Shown: positions 16,481 through 26,259, numbered from the stretch's first letter. The stretch: 64,000 nucleotides of DNA from Bryobacteraceae bacterium (GCA_026002855.1 BPGD01000001.1:2736001-2800000), one strand, 5' to 3'. A program made the numbers and translations. The notes: a model not told the origin generated them from the letters alone.

Positions 16481-19168
16481 GTGGCCATCAACCTCGACAA
16501 GATCTCGAACGAACTCGAGGACGCACTCGAACGTTCGCGCCTGCTCGCCGAGCAGCGAAAGCAGGCGCAGATCACTCCGCTGCACATGCTATACGTGCTG
16601 CTCGACGCCGAATCGCCGCTCGCCGCGGTGCTCGACAAGGCCGGCATTGCGGTCGACGCGCTGCTGGAAACCTTCGCCACGCGGCTCAACACCGAGCGCA
16701 ACGCTCCGCTGGAGCCTGGGCGCAGGCCCACGGCGAGCTCCGCGCTGCGCAATCTCATTGAGAAATCGTTTGAGATGATGGAGCGGCGCGGCGCCGAACG
16801 GGCCGAACCGATCGACTTCATCATGGCCGCGGTGGAATACGGCGAAGAGGCGCTCCGCGGCGACCTCCGCCAGAACGGCCTCACCCGGCAGGCGATTGAA
16901 AAGACCGTGGAGACGCGCGCCGAAATCGGCGAGACCCTGGGCGAAAAACAGGCCGGCCGTTCCATGCCCGGCGCCGTCCCCAAGGCGCTGACCGGCGGCA
17001 AGCTGCTCGAAAAGTACGGCCGCGACCTCACCGCCGCGGCCTCGCGCGGCGAGCTGATGCCGGTGATCGGCCGCGACGACGAGATCCGCCAGGTCATCCA
17101 GACCCTGTTGCGCAAGAGCAAGAACAATCCGGTGGTGGTGGGCGAGCCGGGCACGGGCAAGACGGCCATCGCCGAAGGACTGGCGCAGCGCATTGCCGCC
17201 GGCGACGTGCCCGAGTCGCTCAAGAAGTGCAAGGTGATCGCGCTCGATTTGACGGCGATGGTCGCCGGGGCGAAGTACCGCGGCGAGTTCGAGGAGCGTA
17301 TCAAGGGCGTGGTGGACGAAGTGCGCGCGCGGAAGGGCGAAATCATCCTGTTTCTGGATGAGCTGCACACGCTCGTCGGCGCCGGAGGCACCGAAGGCGG
17401 CATGGACGCGGCCAACATCCTGAAACCCGCGCTGGCGCGCGGCGAGCTGCGCTGCCTCGGCGCGACGACGTTCGATGAGTACCGGGAAAAGATCGAGAAG
17501 GACGGCGCGCTGGCCCGCCGCTTCGACGTGGTGCAGATCCGCGAGCCGAACGACGAGATGATGATGGTGATGCTGCGCGGGCTGCGGCCGCGCTTCGAGG
17601 CCTTCCACGGCGTCAAGCTCACCGACGATGCGCTTCAGGCGGCCATCAAGCTCAGCCGGCGTTACATCCGCGGCCGCTGGATGCCGGACAAGGCGATCGA
17701 CGTCATCGACCAGGCCTGCGCGCGCATCCGCATGCAGAAGGAATCCAAGCCGACGCACATCGACCAGAAGGAGCGCTTGCTGTTGCGCAAGAAGGCGGAG
17801 CTGGAAGCGCTGGAATCGTCGGCTTCCACGCCCGCCGCGCTGCGCGCCGTCGAGGCACTGCGCGCCGAGATTGCGGTGCTGGAGCCGCAGGTGACCCGGC
17901 TGGTCGAGGACTGGAACAGCCAGAAGAACGCCCTGGACATGTTGCAGAAGACGAAGCAGGCCATCCAGGAGCAGACGGCGGCGCTCGAAGCGGCCGAGAA
18001 GGCGGGCGACATCACCAAGGCGGCCGAGATCCGCTACGGGTCGCTGAAGTATCTGGAACAGCAGCTTGCCGACCTGGAAAAGCAGACCGCCGGCGTCTCG
18101 CTGGTTCCCGACACCGTGCTGCCCGAGCACGTGGCCGAGGTGATCGCCGACATGACGGGCATTCCGTCGAGCCGGATGATGGAGAGCGAACGGGAACGGC
18201 TGATGAAGCTGGAAGAGCGGCTCAAGGAGCGCGTCTTCGGGCAGGACGAGGCGGTGAACGCCGTGGCCGATGCGGCCCGCCGCATGCGCGCCGACCTTCA
18301 GCCCGGACGCAAACCGAACAGCTTCCTGTTTGTCGGCCCCACGGGCGTCGGCAAGACCGAGCTGGCCAAGGCGCTCGCCGAGGCGCTGTTTGATGACGAG
18401 AACGCGCTGATCCGGATCGACATGGGCGAGTACAAGGACAAGAGCTCGGTCTCCGGCCTCATCGGCAGCCGCCCGGGCCTGGTCGGCAGCGAGGAGGGCG
18501 GTTTTCTTACCGAACAGGTGCGGCGCAACCCATATTCGATCGTGTTGTTCGATGAGGTGGAGAAGGGCGCGCCGGAGATCCTGGACCTGCTGCTGGGCGT
18601 GCTCGACGAAGGCCGCCTCACCGATGCCAAGGGCCGCTTCTGCGATTTCTCGAACACGATCGTGCTGTTCACCTCGAACCTCGGAGTGCGCGAAGCGATC
18701 GAGGCCAGCGATGATCCGGAGGTGCAGAAGCAGGTGATCGTCGAGGTCGTGAAACGGAGCCTGCGGCCGGAGCTGTACAACCGCATCGGCCAGGTGATCA
18801 CCTTCAATCCGCTCACCGAGCGCGAGCTGGAGGCGATCGTGATGAAGAACTTCAATCAGGTGAAGAAGAAGCTGGCCGAGGATCGCGAGATCGGGCTTGA
18901 AATGACGCCGGCTGCGCTCGGCTACCTGGCCAGGGAGTCTTACGATCCGGCCTATGGCGCGCGGCCGGTGCAGCGCACGATGCAGCAGCTCGTGCTTTCG
19001 CCGTTGGCCAGCATTCTGCTGTCTGGCGAGGCCCAGGCCGGCCAGACGATCCGCATCGACTATGATCCGGGCGTCGAGAAGGTGATCGAAGGCGCCGAGG
19101 GAACCGAGCCGGTCACGGTGCGCGAAGGCGAGGGATTGACCTTCAGCGTGATTTCGGCGGATTCGTGA
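16481..19168 (+). CDS. clpV: ClpV-type AAA+ sheath-recycling ATPase (TssH)
   Basis: 895 residues from GTG 16481, set by AGGAGGAAG just upstream. An N-domain (1-150) is followed by AAA1 with Walker A GEPGTGKT at ~221-228 and Walker [17 protein letters not shown], a coiled middle domain (~400-540), and AAA2 with Walker A GPTGVGKT at ~619-626 and [10 protein letters not shown]. ClpV disassembles contracted TssBC sheaths. The middle domain is as long as in ClpB, so a ClpB chaperone is the alternative. The position between tssK and a FHA/vgrG2 block favours ClpV. Confidence 0.85.
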   Translation: MAINLDKISNELEDALERSRLLAEQRKQAQITPLHMLYVLLDAESPLAAVLDKAGIAVDALLETFATRLNTERNAPLEPGRRPTASSALRNLIEKSFEMMERRGAERAEPIDFIMAAVEYGEEALRGDLRQNGLTRQAIEKTVETRAEIGETLGEKQAGRSMPGAVPKALTGGKLLEKYGRDLTAAASRGELMPVIGRDDEIRQVIQTLLRKSKNNPVVVGEPGTGKTAIAEGLAQRIAAGDVPESLKKCKVIALDLTAMVAGAKYRGEFEERIKGVVDEVRARKGEIILFLDELHTLVGAGGTEGGMDAANILKPALARGELRCLGATTFDEYREKIEKDGALARRFDVVQIREPNDEMMMVMLRGLRPRFEAFHGVKLTDDALQAAIKLSRRYIRGRWMPDKAIDVIDQACARIRMQKESKPTHIDQKERLLLRKKAELEALESSASTPAALRAVEALRAEIAVLEPQVTRLVEDWNSQKNALDMLQKTKQAIQEQTAALEAAEKAGDITKAAEIRYGSLKYLEQQLADLEKQTAGVSLVPDTVLPEHVAEVIADMTGIPSSRMMESERERLMKLEERLKERVFGQDEAVNAVADAARRMRADLQPGRKPNSFLFVGPTGVGKTELAKALAEALFDDENALIRIDMGEYKDKSSVSGLIGSRPGLVGSEEGGFLTEQVRRNPYSIVLFDEVEKGAPEILDLLLGVLDEGRLTDAKGRFCDFSNTIVLFTSNLGVREAIEASDDPEVQKQVIVEVVKRSLRPELYNRIGQVITFNPLTERELEAIVMKNFNQVKKKLAEDREIGLEMTPAALGYLARESYDPAYGARPVQRTMQQLVLSPLASILLSGEAQAGQTIRIDYDPGVEKVIEGAEGTEPVTVREGEGLTFSVISADS

Positions 19169-19192
19169 AAACGAAGGTCCCGCTGGCGGCGG

Positions 19193-19223
19193 ATTGAGTG
19201 CGCGAAATCCGTTATTGAGTGCG
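19193..19223 (+). repeat. Direct repeat ATTGAGTGCG x2, 21 bases apart
   Basis: ATTGAGTGCG occurs at 19193-19202 and 19214-19223, two helical turns apart, in the 90-base gap before the DUF1080/FHA gene. The spacing is operator-like, but no promoter boxes are clear. Confidence 0.4.
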
Positions 19224-19258
19224 GAGGCCGCCGGCGCGGGCCGGTACGAGGAACTGCA

Positions 19259-21328
19259 ATGAAACGGTGGATCGCCATTCCGGTTGCGGCGCTCCTTTTC
19301 GGGTGGCTGCCCGCACAGGTGCCGCCTCCTGAAGAGGGCTGGATCGTGCTTCACGACGGCGAGTCGCATTTCGGGTGGACGCCTGCGGGCGCCGCCTGGG
19401 CGGCGGCGCGGGGCGTTCTCGTGGCCGAGGGCGGTGCCGGACAGTTGCGGTCGAACACGCCCTTTGGCGATTTTCTGCTGCGCTTTGAGATCCGCGCCGA
19501 AAAGAACGCCTCCGGGGCGCTCTATGTGCGCGCTGCGCGAGACGGAAATCCGAAGGAGACCGGGTACGGAATCGAATTTTCTGCGCTCGCATCCACGGCG
19601 TGGACGCCAGTGGAAATCGAGGCCGTCGGCGGGGGTGTGGGTGTGCGCGCCGGCGGGCGGATGATTGACCATTCGACGACGCCTGTGGCCCCGGCGGGTT
19701 TTTTCATCCTCGATGCACGGGGCGGCGGGCGCGTGGAGATCCGCAACATGCGTCTGCGGCTGCTGAAGCCGGATCTCCTGTTCAACGGAACGGACCTTTC
19801 CGGATGGAAATCCACCGGGGAGCCGGCGAAACAGAAGAGCGGGCTGGGCCGGCTGTTCGGCGGGGGCAAGCCGAAAGAGGCGAAGTGGACAGTGGTGCGC
19901 GGCATGATTCACGGCTCGGACGGCCCCGGGCAACTGGAGTCGCTGCTCCAGTTCGGCGATTTCATCTTCCAGGCCGACGTTCGTATCAACTCGAAGCGCG
20001 CGGACCAGCGGCGCCGTTACGCGATTCTGTTCCGCGGCGACCCGGGCCAGTTGGGTTCGGGCTATGAGGTGAACATCCAGCCGGGCGCGACCGGAGCGCT
20101 GATGGGCCTGACCACCGCCCGCCGCAACATCGGTGCGGCGAACCAGTTCGTCACCGTCACGATTGCCGCACATGGACGTCACATCCAGGTGTGGGCCGAT
20201 GGCGTCGCCGTGACCGATTTCAATGATGCGCGCCCTGAAGGCACGAATCCCAAAAAGGACGCGCGCAGCACACCCGGCGTCATCGCCTTTTACACGCCGG
20301 AAGATGACGCCGATATCGACATCCGCAACGTCCGCGCCGTGCAGCTTCCGAAGACGTTCGGGCTCGGGCCGAAGAAGCAGGAGATCACTGTCCTGCCCCA
20401 GGCGCCCGTGGCGCCCGCAATTCCCTCGCTGCCTGCCGCGGCGCCAGCCGCTCCGGACACCGGCGCCGCCGCGCTGCAACAGCAGCTCCAGCAGCAGCAG
20501 CTCGCCCAGATGAAGCAGGAGCAGCGCACGCAGCAGGAGGCGATGCTGTTACAGCAGGCGCTGCGGACGCAGGATCCGGCGCAGCAGATTGCCATCTTCG
20601 ACCAGATCCTCGCCATCAACCCGAACAACCAGGTTGCTTTCAATGGCCGCAAGGAGGCGATGGCGAAGCTGGAAGAGCAGCAACGGCGCGAAGCGGAAAA
20701 GGCCGCAGCCAGCTCGCAGCAGGAGCAGGCCGAGCAGCAGAAGCAGATGACGCTGGCGCAGAGCATCCAGGCTGCCGAGGCCGCGTTTCTGGCCGGCAAC
20801 CTGCTGGCGGCGGAGAAGGCGCTGAATGCGGCCGAGCGCATTGCCCCGGACAACCCGCAGGTCCAGGCGCTGCGCTCCAGGCTGAACTACGCGAATCAGC
20901 GCCGTTCCTCGATCCTGGCCATCGGCGCCGCCGGCGTGGGCACGGGCTGCATTGCGCTGCTGGCCTGGATCTTCGCGGCCCGGCGGCGGCGCGACCCGTA
21001 TATCGAGGTCATCGCCGGCCTGGACAAGGGCAAGCGGTTCAACATCGACAAGGAAGTGGTCATGGTCGGCGCCATTCCCGAAGATGGAGGGACGAAAAAC
21101 GACATCGTTCTGCGCGATGCGGAGCGCATGATTTCGCGCTTCCATGCGCGTTTTCACTGGAAAGACGGAAAGCTTTATATTGTCGACACGAACAGCTATA
21201 ACGGGACGTTTGTCGACAAGAAGCGCCTTGAGCCCGGCAAGCCGGTGCTGCTCAAAGGAGGATCGAGGGTCACTTTCGCCGGCACTTGCACGGTGAAAGT
21301 CGGCTTCGAGAGGCGGAAGAAGAAATAG
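19259..21328 (+). CDS. Exported protein with two DUF1080-like domains and a cytoplasmic FHA domain
   Basis: 689 residues. A signal peptide or anchor (residues 1-20) precedes two concanavalin-like DUF1080 (3-keto-disaccharide hydrolase fold) domains, at ~22-165 (EEGWIVLHDGE) and ~170-365 (LLFNGTDLSGWK). A Gln-rich coiled stretch and a short TPR-like region follow (~400-560). A transmembrane segment lies near 567-580 and a canonical FHA domain occupies ~583-685 (ISRFHARFHWKDG, TNSYNGTFVDKKRL). The likely topology is sugar-binding fold outside and phosphothreonine reader inside. It lies between clpV and vgrG2 in the secretion locus, so it may be a membrane-spanning regulator. Enzymatic activity is not supported by visible catalytic residues. 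Confidence 0.75.
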   Translation: MKRWIAIPVAALLFGWLPAQVPPPEEGWIVLHDGESHFGWTPAGAAWAAARGVLVAEGGAGQLRSNTPFGDFLLRFEIRAEKNASGALYVRAARDGNPKETGYGIEFSALASTAWTPVEIEAVGGGVGVRAGGRMIDHSTTPVAPAGFFILDARGGGRVEIRNMRLRLLKPDLLFNGTDLSGWKSTGEPAKQKSGLGRLFGGGKPKEAKWTVVRGMIHGSDGPGQLESLLQFGDFIFQADVRINSKRADQRRRYAILFRGDPGQLGSGYEVNIQPGATGALMGLTTARRNIGAANQFVTVTIAAHGRHIQVWADGVAVTDFNDARPEGTNPKKDARSTPGVIAFYTPEDDADIDIRNVRAVQLPKTFGLGPKKQEITVLPQAPVAPAIPSLPAAAPAAPDTGAAALQQQLQQQQLAQMKQEQRTQQEAMLLQQALRTQDPAQQIAIFDQILAINPNNQVAFNGRKEAMAKLEEQQRREAEKAAASSQQEQAEQQKQMTLAQSIQAAEAAFLAGNLLAAEKALNAAERIAPDNPQVQALRSRLNYANQRRSSILAIGAAGVGTGCIALLAWIFAARRRRDPYIEVIAGLDKGKRFNIDKEVVMVGAIPEDGGTKNDIVLRDAERMISRFHARFHWKDGKLYIVDTNSYNGTFVDKKRLEPGKPVLLKGGSRVTFAGTCTVKVGFERRKKK

Positions 21329-21333
21329 CGCCG

Positions 21334-21355
21334 GCGCCGGGCGGCGGCCCGGCGC
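21334..21355 (+). other. Perfect 9-bp tetraloop hairpin before vgrG2
   Basis: GCGCCGGGC (21334-21342) pairs with GCCCGGCGC (21347-21355) around a GGCG tetraloop, in the 49-base gap between the FHA gene and vgrG2. No T-tract follows. It could separate output of cassette 2 from the structural genes. Confidence 0.55.
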
Positions 21356-21377
21356 GGCGGCGGCAGGAGATGCGAGG

Positions 21378-23009
21378 ATGCGCCCAGCCTATCTGAAGGT
21401 GCTGATTGACGGGAAGGAACCGGAAGACATTGACATGGTGGAGGCGGCCATCGTCCACCAGCTCAACCGGCATCCCTCCTGCACCGTCCGGTACCGCCAG
21501 CTTCCGGCGACACGGCGGCCGTTTGAACCAGACATCGGCCTCGGCATGAAGGTCGTCGGCGTGAGTGAAGCCGGAGCGGAGATCACGCTGTTTGACGGCC
21601 TTGTCCGCGGAGTCGAAACCGAATATGAAATGTCCGGTGGCTGCAACCTGGTGTATCACGGAACCGGGCATTCATTTCTGCTGGATGTGGAGCGCAAATC
21701 GAGGACATTCATCAAAAAATCCGCGAAGGACATCGTCGGGAAGCTGCTTGGGAAGGCGGCCGGAGAGCTGCGGATCCAGAGCGGACCGCTCCACGTCGTG
21801 CAATACGGCGAGACGGACTGGAGCCTCGCGCACCGCCTTGCCGACCGCTTCGGCTGCTTCCTGCGCGTGCGGGGCGACAGAGTGGACGTGCTCGACGGAT
21901 TCCAGCCTGCGGCCACGTCAGTTACCTGGCGCGAGGAGGGCGGGCTGGCCCTTTTCCGCACGCTCGGCTGGATTTACGCCGCCGCGATTCACGGAGTGAA
22001 TTACGACCGCGCCGAGGCCTCCAGCCGGCATCTGAAAAACGTAAGCTCAGAACCGCCGGACACGGGCGCGCTCGGTCCGTTGCGGCAGGCCGTCCAGAAA
22101 GGCTCGAAGGAGAACGGCCTGACGGACGCCCTCTATGACAAGTTCCTCTCCGGCGATCATTCCCGTTTCGAGGACGAACTCAGGTTGGAAGCGGCCCGCC
22201 GGCGGCTGCATTCCTGCGTCGCTTATGGGGAATCGAAAAATGCCGAGGTCGCCGTGGGCGATAAGATCGAAATCGCCGGTGAGATTGAGACGGCCGGCAC
22301 GTATGGCGTGTATCGGCTCGAACACCGCTGGGTGCTCGCTTCCGGTTATACGAACCGGTTCTGGTGCATGCCATTCGAGAAATATCTCGACGAGACACGG
22401 CCGGCGCCGTCGGTAGTTCGCGAGATGCCGCTGGCCGCCCCGGCGCCACTGCCCACGGCCGCTACGCCTCCCCTGCCGCCGCAGCCTTCAATGCCCGGGC
22501 GCAGTTACGGAGTCTGTGTGGCGCGGGTGCTGGACAATGTCGATCCCAAGGACGCCGCCCGCATCCGGGTGCAGTTCCCGTGGGAGGACAACAACGAAAG
22601 CCATTGGGCGCCGGTCGTCACGCCGCACGCCGGCGCCGGCCGTGGCATTTATTTCATCCCGGAGATCGGGGATGAAGTGCTGGTCGCCTTTGAACAGGGC
22701 GACCCGAACCGCCCGATTGTCCTCGGCTCGCTCTGGAACGGCAACGACCAGCCGCCCAATGACGGGCTGCACGGGGACGAGCAGGGCAACAACGACATCA
22801 AGCGGATTGTCACCAAGAGCGGCAACCGCATCGTGATGGACGACATCGACGGCAAGGAGACCATCGTTGTCGCCACGCCGGAACATATCCGCGTCTCGAT
22901 GTTTGAAGGAGACCAGACGCTGCTGATTCATTCCGACGGCGACATCAACATTCACGCCGGCGGCACGGTTCACATCCGCTGCAAGCAGTTCCTGCGCGAA
23001 GTGGGCTAG
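21378..23009 (+). CDS. vgrG2: VgrG-like spike protein 2 (TssI)
   Basis: 543 residues with the same layout as vgrG1: a gp27-like base, then a Pro/Ala-rich linker (~340-370) not present in vgrG1, an OB-fold (RIRVQFPWEDNNE; YFIPEIGDEVLVAFEQGD; PIVLGSLWNG), and a closely similar end (SDGDINIHAGGTVHIR, then FLREVG). The last ~100 residues are far better conserved between the two VgrGs than the N-terminal half. It again lacks a fused needle, which is supplied by the next gene, T2. It starts the second spike cassette. Confidence 0.88.
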   Translation: MRPAYLKVLIDGKEPEDIDMVEAAIVHQLNRHPSCTVRYRQLPATRRPFEPDIGLGMKVVGVSEAGAEITLFDGLVRGVETEYEMSGGCNLVYHGTGHSFLLDVERKSRTFIKKSAKDIVGKLLGKAAGELRIQSGPLHVVQYGETDWSLAHRLADRFGCFLRVRGDRVDVLDGFQPAATSVTWREEGGLALFRTLGWIYAAAIHGVNYDRAEASSRHLKNVSSEPPDTGALGPLRQAVQKGSKENGLTDALYDKFLSGDHSRFEDELRLEAARRRLHSCVAYGESKNAEVAVGDKIEIAGEIETAGTYGVYRLEHRWVLASGYTNRFWCMPFEKYLDETRPAPSVVREMPLAAPAPLPTAATPPLPPQPSMPGRSYGVCVARVLDNVDPKDAARIRVQFPWEDNNESHWAPVVTPHAGAGRGIYFIPEIGDEVLVAFEQGDPNRPIVLGSLWNGNDQPPNDGLHGDEQGNNDIKRIVTKSGNRIVMDDIDGKETIVVATPEHIRVSMFEGDQTLLIHSDGDINIHAGGTVHIRCKQFLREVG

Positions 23010-23041
23010 GACAGCGGCCAACAACAATGGAGGAAATTCGC

Positions 23042-23743
23042 ATGGGAACGTTCGACGCCCGGACGAAAACCAGGACACGCGTCAGCATCGGCGAGGACGC
23101 CTGGAAGCCCAATATGGGCATGCTGGGGCCTGGCTCGCCGGAAGAGGATATTCTGATTCACGGTACGCGCCGGATCATCATTCAGAAGGACCTTCTTAGC
23201 ACGGTGATGGGCAGCCGGACGTACAAGACTCTCCAGAACTTCAGTTGCACCGTTGTCCAGAACCGGACGCTGATGGAGCTGAAACTGTCCCGCACGACCC
23301 TGTACAATTTCACCCACATCGTGATCGGACCCACCAACATCAATTACATCGGGCCGTCCATGTATAACTTTGTCGCACCGCTTGTGGAGATCCACGTCTC
23401 TCCGCGCAGCCTGTCCGAACCCGCAGTCCGCATGGAGCAGGTGCAACAGGCCATTCAGAATGCGCTGGACGAGAACTGGTACGGCCTCACCACAAAGGAA
23501 GCCTATGTCTTCAAGTTGGAAGCGACAGGGATGAGCGCTACAACCCTGTTTTTTGGCACTGAGCTGAACGGCGGCAAAGCGATCGCCTCGCTGACCGAAG
23601 ACCAGACGCTTCTCTTCAAGGACACGAAAAACCCGGCCGATTTCTCCATCCAGGCAGTTAAAAATACCGTGGGCGCACTGAAGACGACAACAAAAACAAC
23701 GATTGACGCTCTTAAATTTGCGGCGAATTCCATCTCTTTCTAG
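23042..23743 (+). CDS. T2: needle/tip-like protein of cassette 2
   Basis: 233 residues from ATG 23042 (SD GGAGGAAA just before; ATG 23027 lies on the SD and is less likely). The N-terminus carries the shared T motif (TRTRVSIGEDAWKPNMGMLG) and an HGT-x-R-I-I-I-Q-K step. Beta-repeat text follows (VVQNRTLMELKLSRTTLYNF) and a helical C-terminal part ends ALKFAANSISF, matched by ALKMAANSYAM in T3. It follows vgrG2 by 32 bases. The role as spike extension is inferred from order and repeat pattern. Confidence 0.6.
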   Translation: MGTFDARTKTRTRVSIGEDAWKPNMGMLGPGSPEEDILIHGTRRIIIQKDLLSTVMGSRTYKTLQNFSCTVVQNRTLMELKLSRTTLYNFTHIVIGPTNINYIGPSMYNFVAPLVEIHVSPRSLSEPAVRMEQVQQAIQNALDENWYGLTTKEAYVFKLEATGMSATTLFFGTELNGGKAIASLTEDQTLLFKDTKNPADFSIQAVKNTVGALKTTTKTTIDALKFAANSISF

Positions 23744-23756
23744 AAAAGGATTGTTC

Positions 23757-24632
23757 ATGCAGAGGAGAGACAATCCCTTAAAGCCCTGGATCCGCGCCGA
23801 GAGCGAGACCCGGTTCGGACTCTACTGGGCGGGCGTGTCCACGACACCCTGGCGCGAACAGGAGAAGCGGTGGTTTTCGCGTTTTCTGCTTCTGTTCACC
23901 CAGTCGGCCGCCGCAGACAGTCTCCTGCCGTGTTTTTTTCTCGAAACACGGGCGATCCATCAGTATTGCCTGAAGCGTTTCCTGCGGGAGTCGCTGGAAT
24001 ACAGAGTGATGACGGTGCTCTCGCGCCGGCCCTGGGAGCCGCTTCCGGAAGAGCTTCCCGCCGAAGAAGCGGAAGCGTTGCGGCGGCAGGAAAAACCTTT
24101 CGCGCTTGAAAATTATCTCTATGGTCTCGCCCGCTGGTTTCGGAATTTTCCTGCGGAAAAGGTGATTCCCTCCTATTGTGGGCTCGGCGGCGTAACGATG
24201 CTCTTCGTTCTGCCGGATCCGGCCACGACGCCACCCCCTGTGGACTTCCCGCCCGGGGTCAAGAAGAGCCCGCACTTCCGGGAGCTCTTCACCCGCGGCA
24301 ATCCTGTGGATGACCTTAAGTACCTGCTGCTGTTAAGGCACAAGGGCCTTGCCGCGCTGAAGCTGGCATTTGGCCGCGGCGTGGAAGACAGCCTGATGTA
24401 TCAGGCCGTGCCAGTGCTGATTCCGCGGCTCCGATCCCAGGACTTCTTTTCGCTGGACCAGCCGGTGCTCGACGCTCTTTTCGGGGCATCGCCCATTTAT
24501 CTGGCGGAGAGCCCGGAAGAGCAGGGTATCGTGATCGCCTCCAGCAAGCCGATAGACGATCGGCTCGCCAGCCTCGTCGACACCGTGAACCAGCAGTTGG
24601 CCGCTGAAGAGAGGGAAGGGCGCATCCAGTGA
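23757..24632 (+). CDS. A2: unrecognised cassette protein, family A
   Basis: 291 residues from ATG 23757 (AAAAGGA upstream). Family A blocks are PWIRAESETRFGLYWAGVST with PWREQEKRW, then YCGLGGVTMLFVLP, PVLIPRLRSQDFFSLDQPVLD, and the end motif AESPEEQGIVIASSKPIDD. No signal peptide, transmembrane segment or catalytic motif is seen. It follows T2 and overlaps B2 by four bases (GTGA). Function unknown. The strict T-A-B order repeated three times argues for a fixed complex with the spike. Confidence 0.55.
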   Translation: MQRRDNPLKPWIRAESETRFGLYWAGVSTTPWREQEKRWFSRFLLLFTQSAAADSLLPCFFLETRAIHQYCLKRFLRESLEYRVMTVLSRRPWEPLPEELPAEEAEALRRQEKPFALENYLYGLARWFRNFPAEKVIPSYCGLGGVTMLFVLPDPATTPPPVDFPPGVKKSPHFRELFTRGNPVDDLKYLLLLRHKGLAALKLAFGRGVEDSLMYQAVPVLIPRLRSQDFFSLDQPVLDALFGASPIYLAESPEEQGIVIASSKPIDDRLASLVDTVNQQLAAEEREGRIQ

Positions 24633-25411
24633 GCGAAGCCACCGGTCATTCTTTGGAACAAAGCCCGCTGTTTCTCGAGATCCGGGGGCCGGAAGCAGGC
24701 TTCCATCGCTATCTGGTTCGCTGCGGCCGGTTCCCGCTGGCGCCGACGGTGCTACATCGGTGGCTGGGGCTGTATGCCAGGCTGAGACCGCTGCTCTTTC
24801 CCCCGGAAACACGGCCAGCCATAGTTATCCAGATGTGGCACCTGCACCATCAGGACGGGGCCTCCGTGCTGAGCCGGAACGGGCGCGCCTGGATGCCTGG
24901 CTTCGGCGGCGGAGTGTGGCTGGACGAGCCGCCGCCCCGGCTCTGGACCCCGGAGGATTTCATGAATATTGGCCCCGGGGAGATGCTTCCGCCGCCGGTG
25001 CTAACGGCGATTCATCTTGGGGCGGAAGAACTGGATTACGAACACGCCTGGATGCAGTTGGGCGGCCGCGGCTGCTATATGGAATTCTCCGTCAGCGGAA
25101 GCGTGCCGGCGTTTTTTGAAGCGCAGGCGGCCTTGTACCGGGAATGGATCGAGGAGCCGATGATTGCCTCGCTACCGTTCTTCGTTCCGCTGATCAAGGG
25201 CTCCAGCTTCGGCTCGCCGTTGTTTGCCATGCGCGAAAGACACGCCGCGCCGATTGTCACTTACATCCGCGAGAGCGCTGAAGACGAGGGGTTGCTGATT
25301 CTGACCAGAGAGAGTTTGGACCGGGTTTTTCAATCATCCTTCCGCATGGTGCCGTGGGCAAGTCCCGTACCGGATGTAAACATCTTCCTGCTCCAGGGTG
25401 AAAAAACCTGA
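24629..25411 (+). CDS. B2: unrecognised cassette protein, family B
   Basis: 260 residues from a GTG that overlaps the A2 stop (GTGA). Shared family B blocks are RLWTPEDFMNIGPGEMLPPP, YREWIEEPMIASLPFFVPLI and the closing IRESAEDEGLLILTRESLDR. It is similar to B3 along most of its length and more distant from B1. No targeting signal is seen. It ends cassette 2; a 158-base gap then precedes cassette 3. Confidence 0.55.
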   Translation: MSEATGHSLEQSPLFLEIRGPEAGFHRYLVRCGRFPLAPTVLHRWLGLYARLRPLLFPPETRPAIVIQMWHLHHQDGASVLSRNGRAWMPGFGGGVWLDEPPPRLWTPEDFMNIGPGEMLPPPVLTAIHLGAEELDYEHAWMQLGGRGCYMEFSVSGSVPAFFEAQAALYREWIEEPMIASLPFFVPLIKGSSFGSPLFAMRERHAAPIVTYIRESAEDEGLLILTRESLDRVFQSSFRMVPWASPVPDVNIFLLQGEKT

Positions 25412-25461
25412 CCTTCTACGGGGGGCAACGCTGACTGTGGGGATTCCCGGCGCGGACTGCG

Positions 25462-25472
25462 TATCATATATT
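25462..25472 (+). promoter_or_regulatory. AT-rich promoter-like spot before cassette 3
   Basis: The gap 25412-25569 holds no gene. TATCATATATT at 25462-25472 is the only AT-rich island in it and could contain a -10 box, but no -35 box matches. T3 has its own SD (GGGAGGTG) just before ATG 25570. Confidence 0.25.
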
Positions 25473-25569
25473 GGACGCGCCAGCCATGCCTCTGCCAGAG
25501 GGTTGGCCGGATCCTACAGGACCGAAAGCCGCTTGCCAAGGGCATGCTGTCTGGCGCGGGAGGTGATGC

Positions 25570-26259
25570 ATGCCTGTTTTCGACGGAAAAACCAGGGTTA
25601 TAACTCGGGTCTCGATTGAAAAAGACGCATGGCGGGCGCACATGGGCATTCTGTCGCGGGGGGGCTCGCCTCCCGAGCGCGCCCTGGTCCATGGCGACCG
25701 CGAACTGAGAGTCGAAGGCAACCAGAAAAGCGTCGTCAATAAGAACCGGACGCTGATAACCGTGCAGAATTACACCTGCATCGTCCGTGGCGACAGACGG
25801 CTGTCCGAATTGGGCAATCTAAACCACCTGACGGTCGGGAGGGTCATGCGGACCGTCACCGGACCGTCACTCATCAATCACATCGGCATTGTGAACGCGA
25901 CGTATGTCCAGACAGTGACGGAAGTCCACTGTTCGCCCCGCAACATCAGCGAGCCTACCACCTGGTTTGAGAGCGTGCAGCAGGCCCTCAAGCAGTACAA
26001 CATCAATCTCGATGCCTGCTTTGCCAACATCTTCCTCACCGTAACAGATGTCAACCTGAAGGCCAGTGCATTCGGGCTCACCGTTCTGGGGTATGAAGAT
26101 ACCAAGATAGATCTCAAGAAGGAAGACGCCAAGGTGGTCATCAACGCCTATTCTTACACCCAGATCGTATCCGTTCGCGCCAACATCACCGCTCTCTTCC
26201 TTTCCAGCGGCACCACGGTTTCCGCCCTGAAGATGGCAGCGAACTCCTACGCGATGTGA
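25570..26259 (+). CDS. T3: needle/tip-like protein of cassette 3
   Basis: 229 residues. It carries the shared T start (TRVITRVSIEKDAWRAHMGI), a repeat-rich middle (KNRTLITVQNYTCIVRGDRR, then LNHLTVGRVMRTVTGPSL), an ISEP element also present in T2 as LSEP, and the end ALKMAANSYAM. No vgrG precedes it, so it must use VgrG1, VgrG2 or a VgrG encoded elsewhere if it is a spike extension. A gap of 158 bases separates it from B2. Confidence 0.58.
   Translation: MPVFDGKTRVITRVSIEKDAWRAHMGILSRGGSPPERALVHGDRELRVEGNQKSVVNKNRTLITVQNYTCIVRGDRRLSELGNLNHLTVGRVMRTVTGPSLINHIGIVNATYVQTVTEVHCSPRNISEPTTWFESVQQALKQYNINLDACFANIFLTVTDVNLKASAFGLTVLGYEDTKIDLKKEDAKVVINAYSYTQIVSVRANITALFLSSGTTVSALKMAANSYAM

Noticed and set aside
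16589-20479. Very long open frame on the minus strand (about 1,300 codons)
   Set aside because: It is antisense to clpV and the DUF1080/FHA gene and is Arg/His/Leu-rich in the way GC-rich shadow frames are. The plus-strand proteins have clear motifs.
20460-20760. CAG-type codon run as a simple-repeat expansion
   Set aside because: It encodes a Gln-rich coiled region in frame with the FHA protein; no perfect long repeat.
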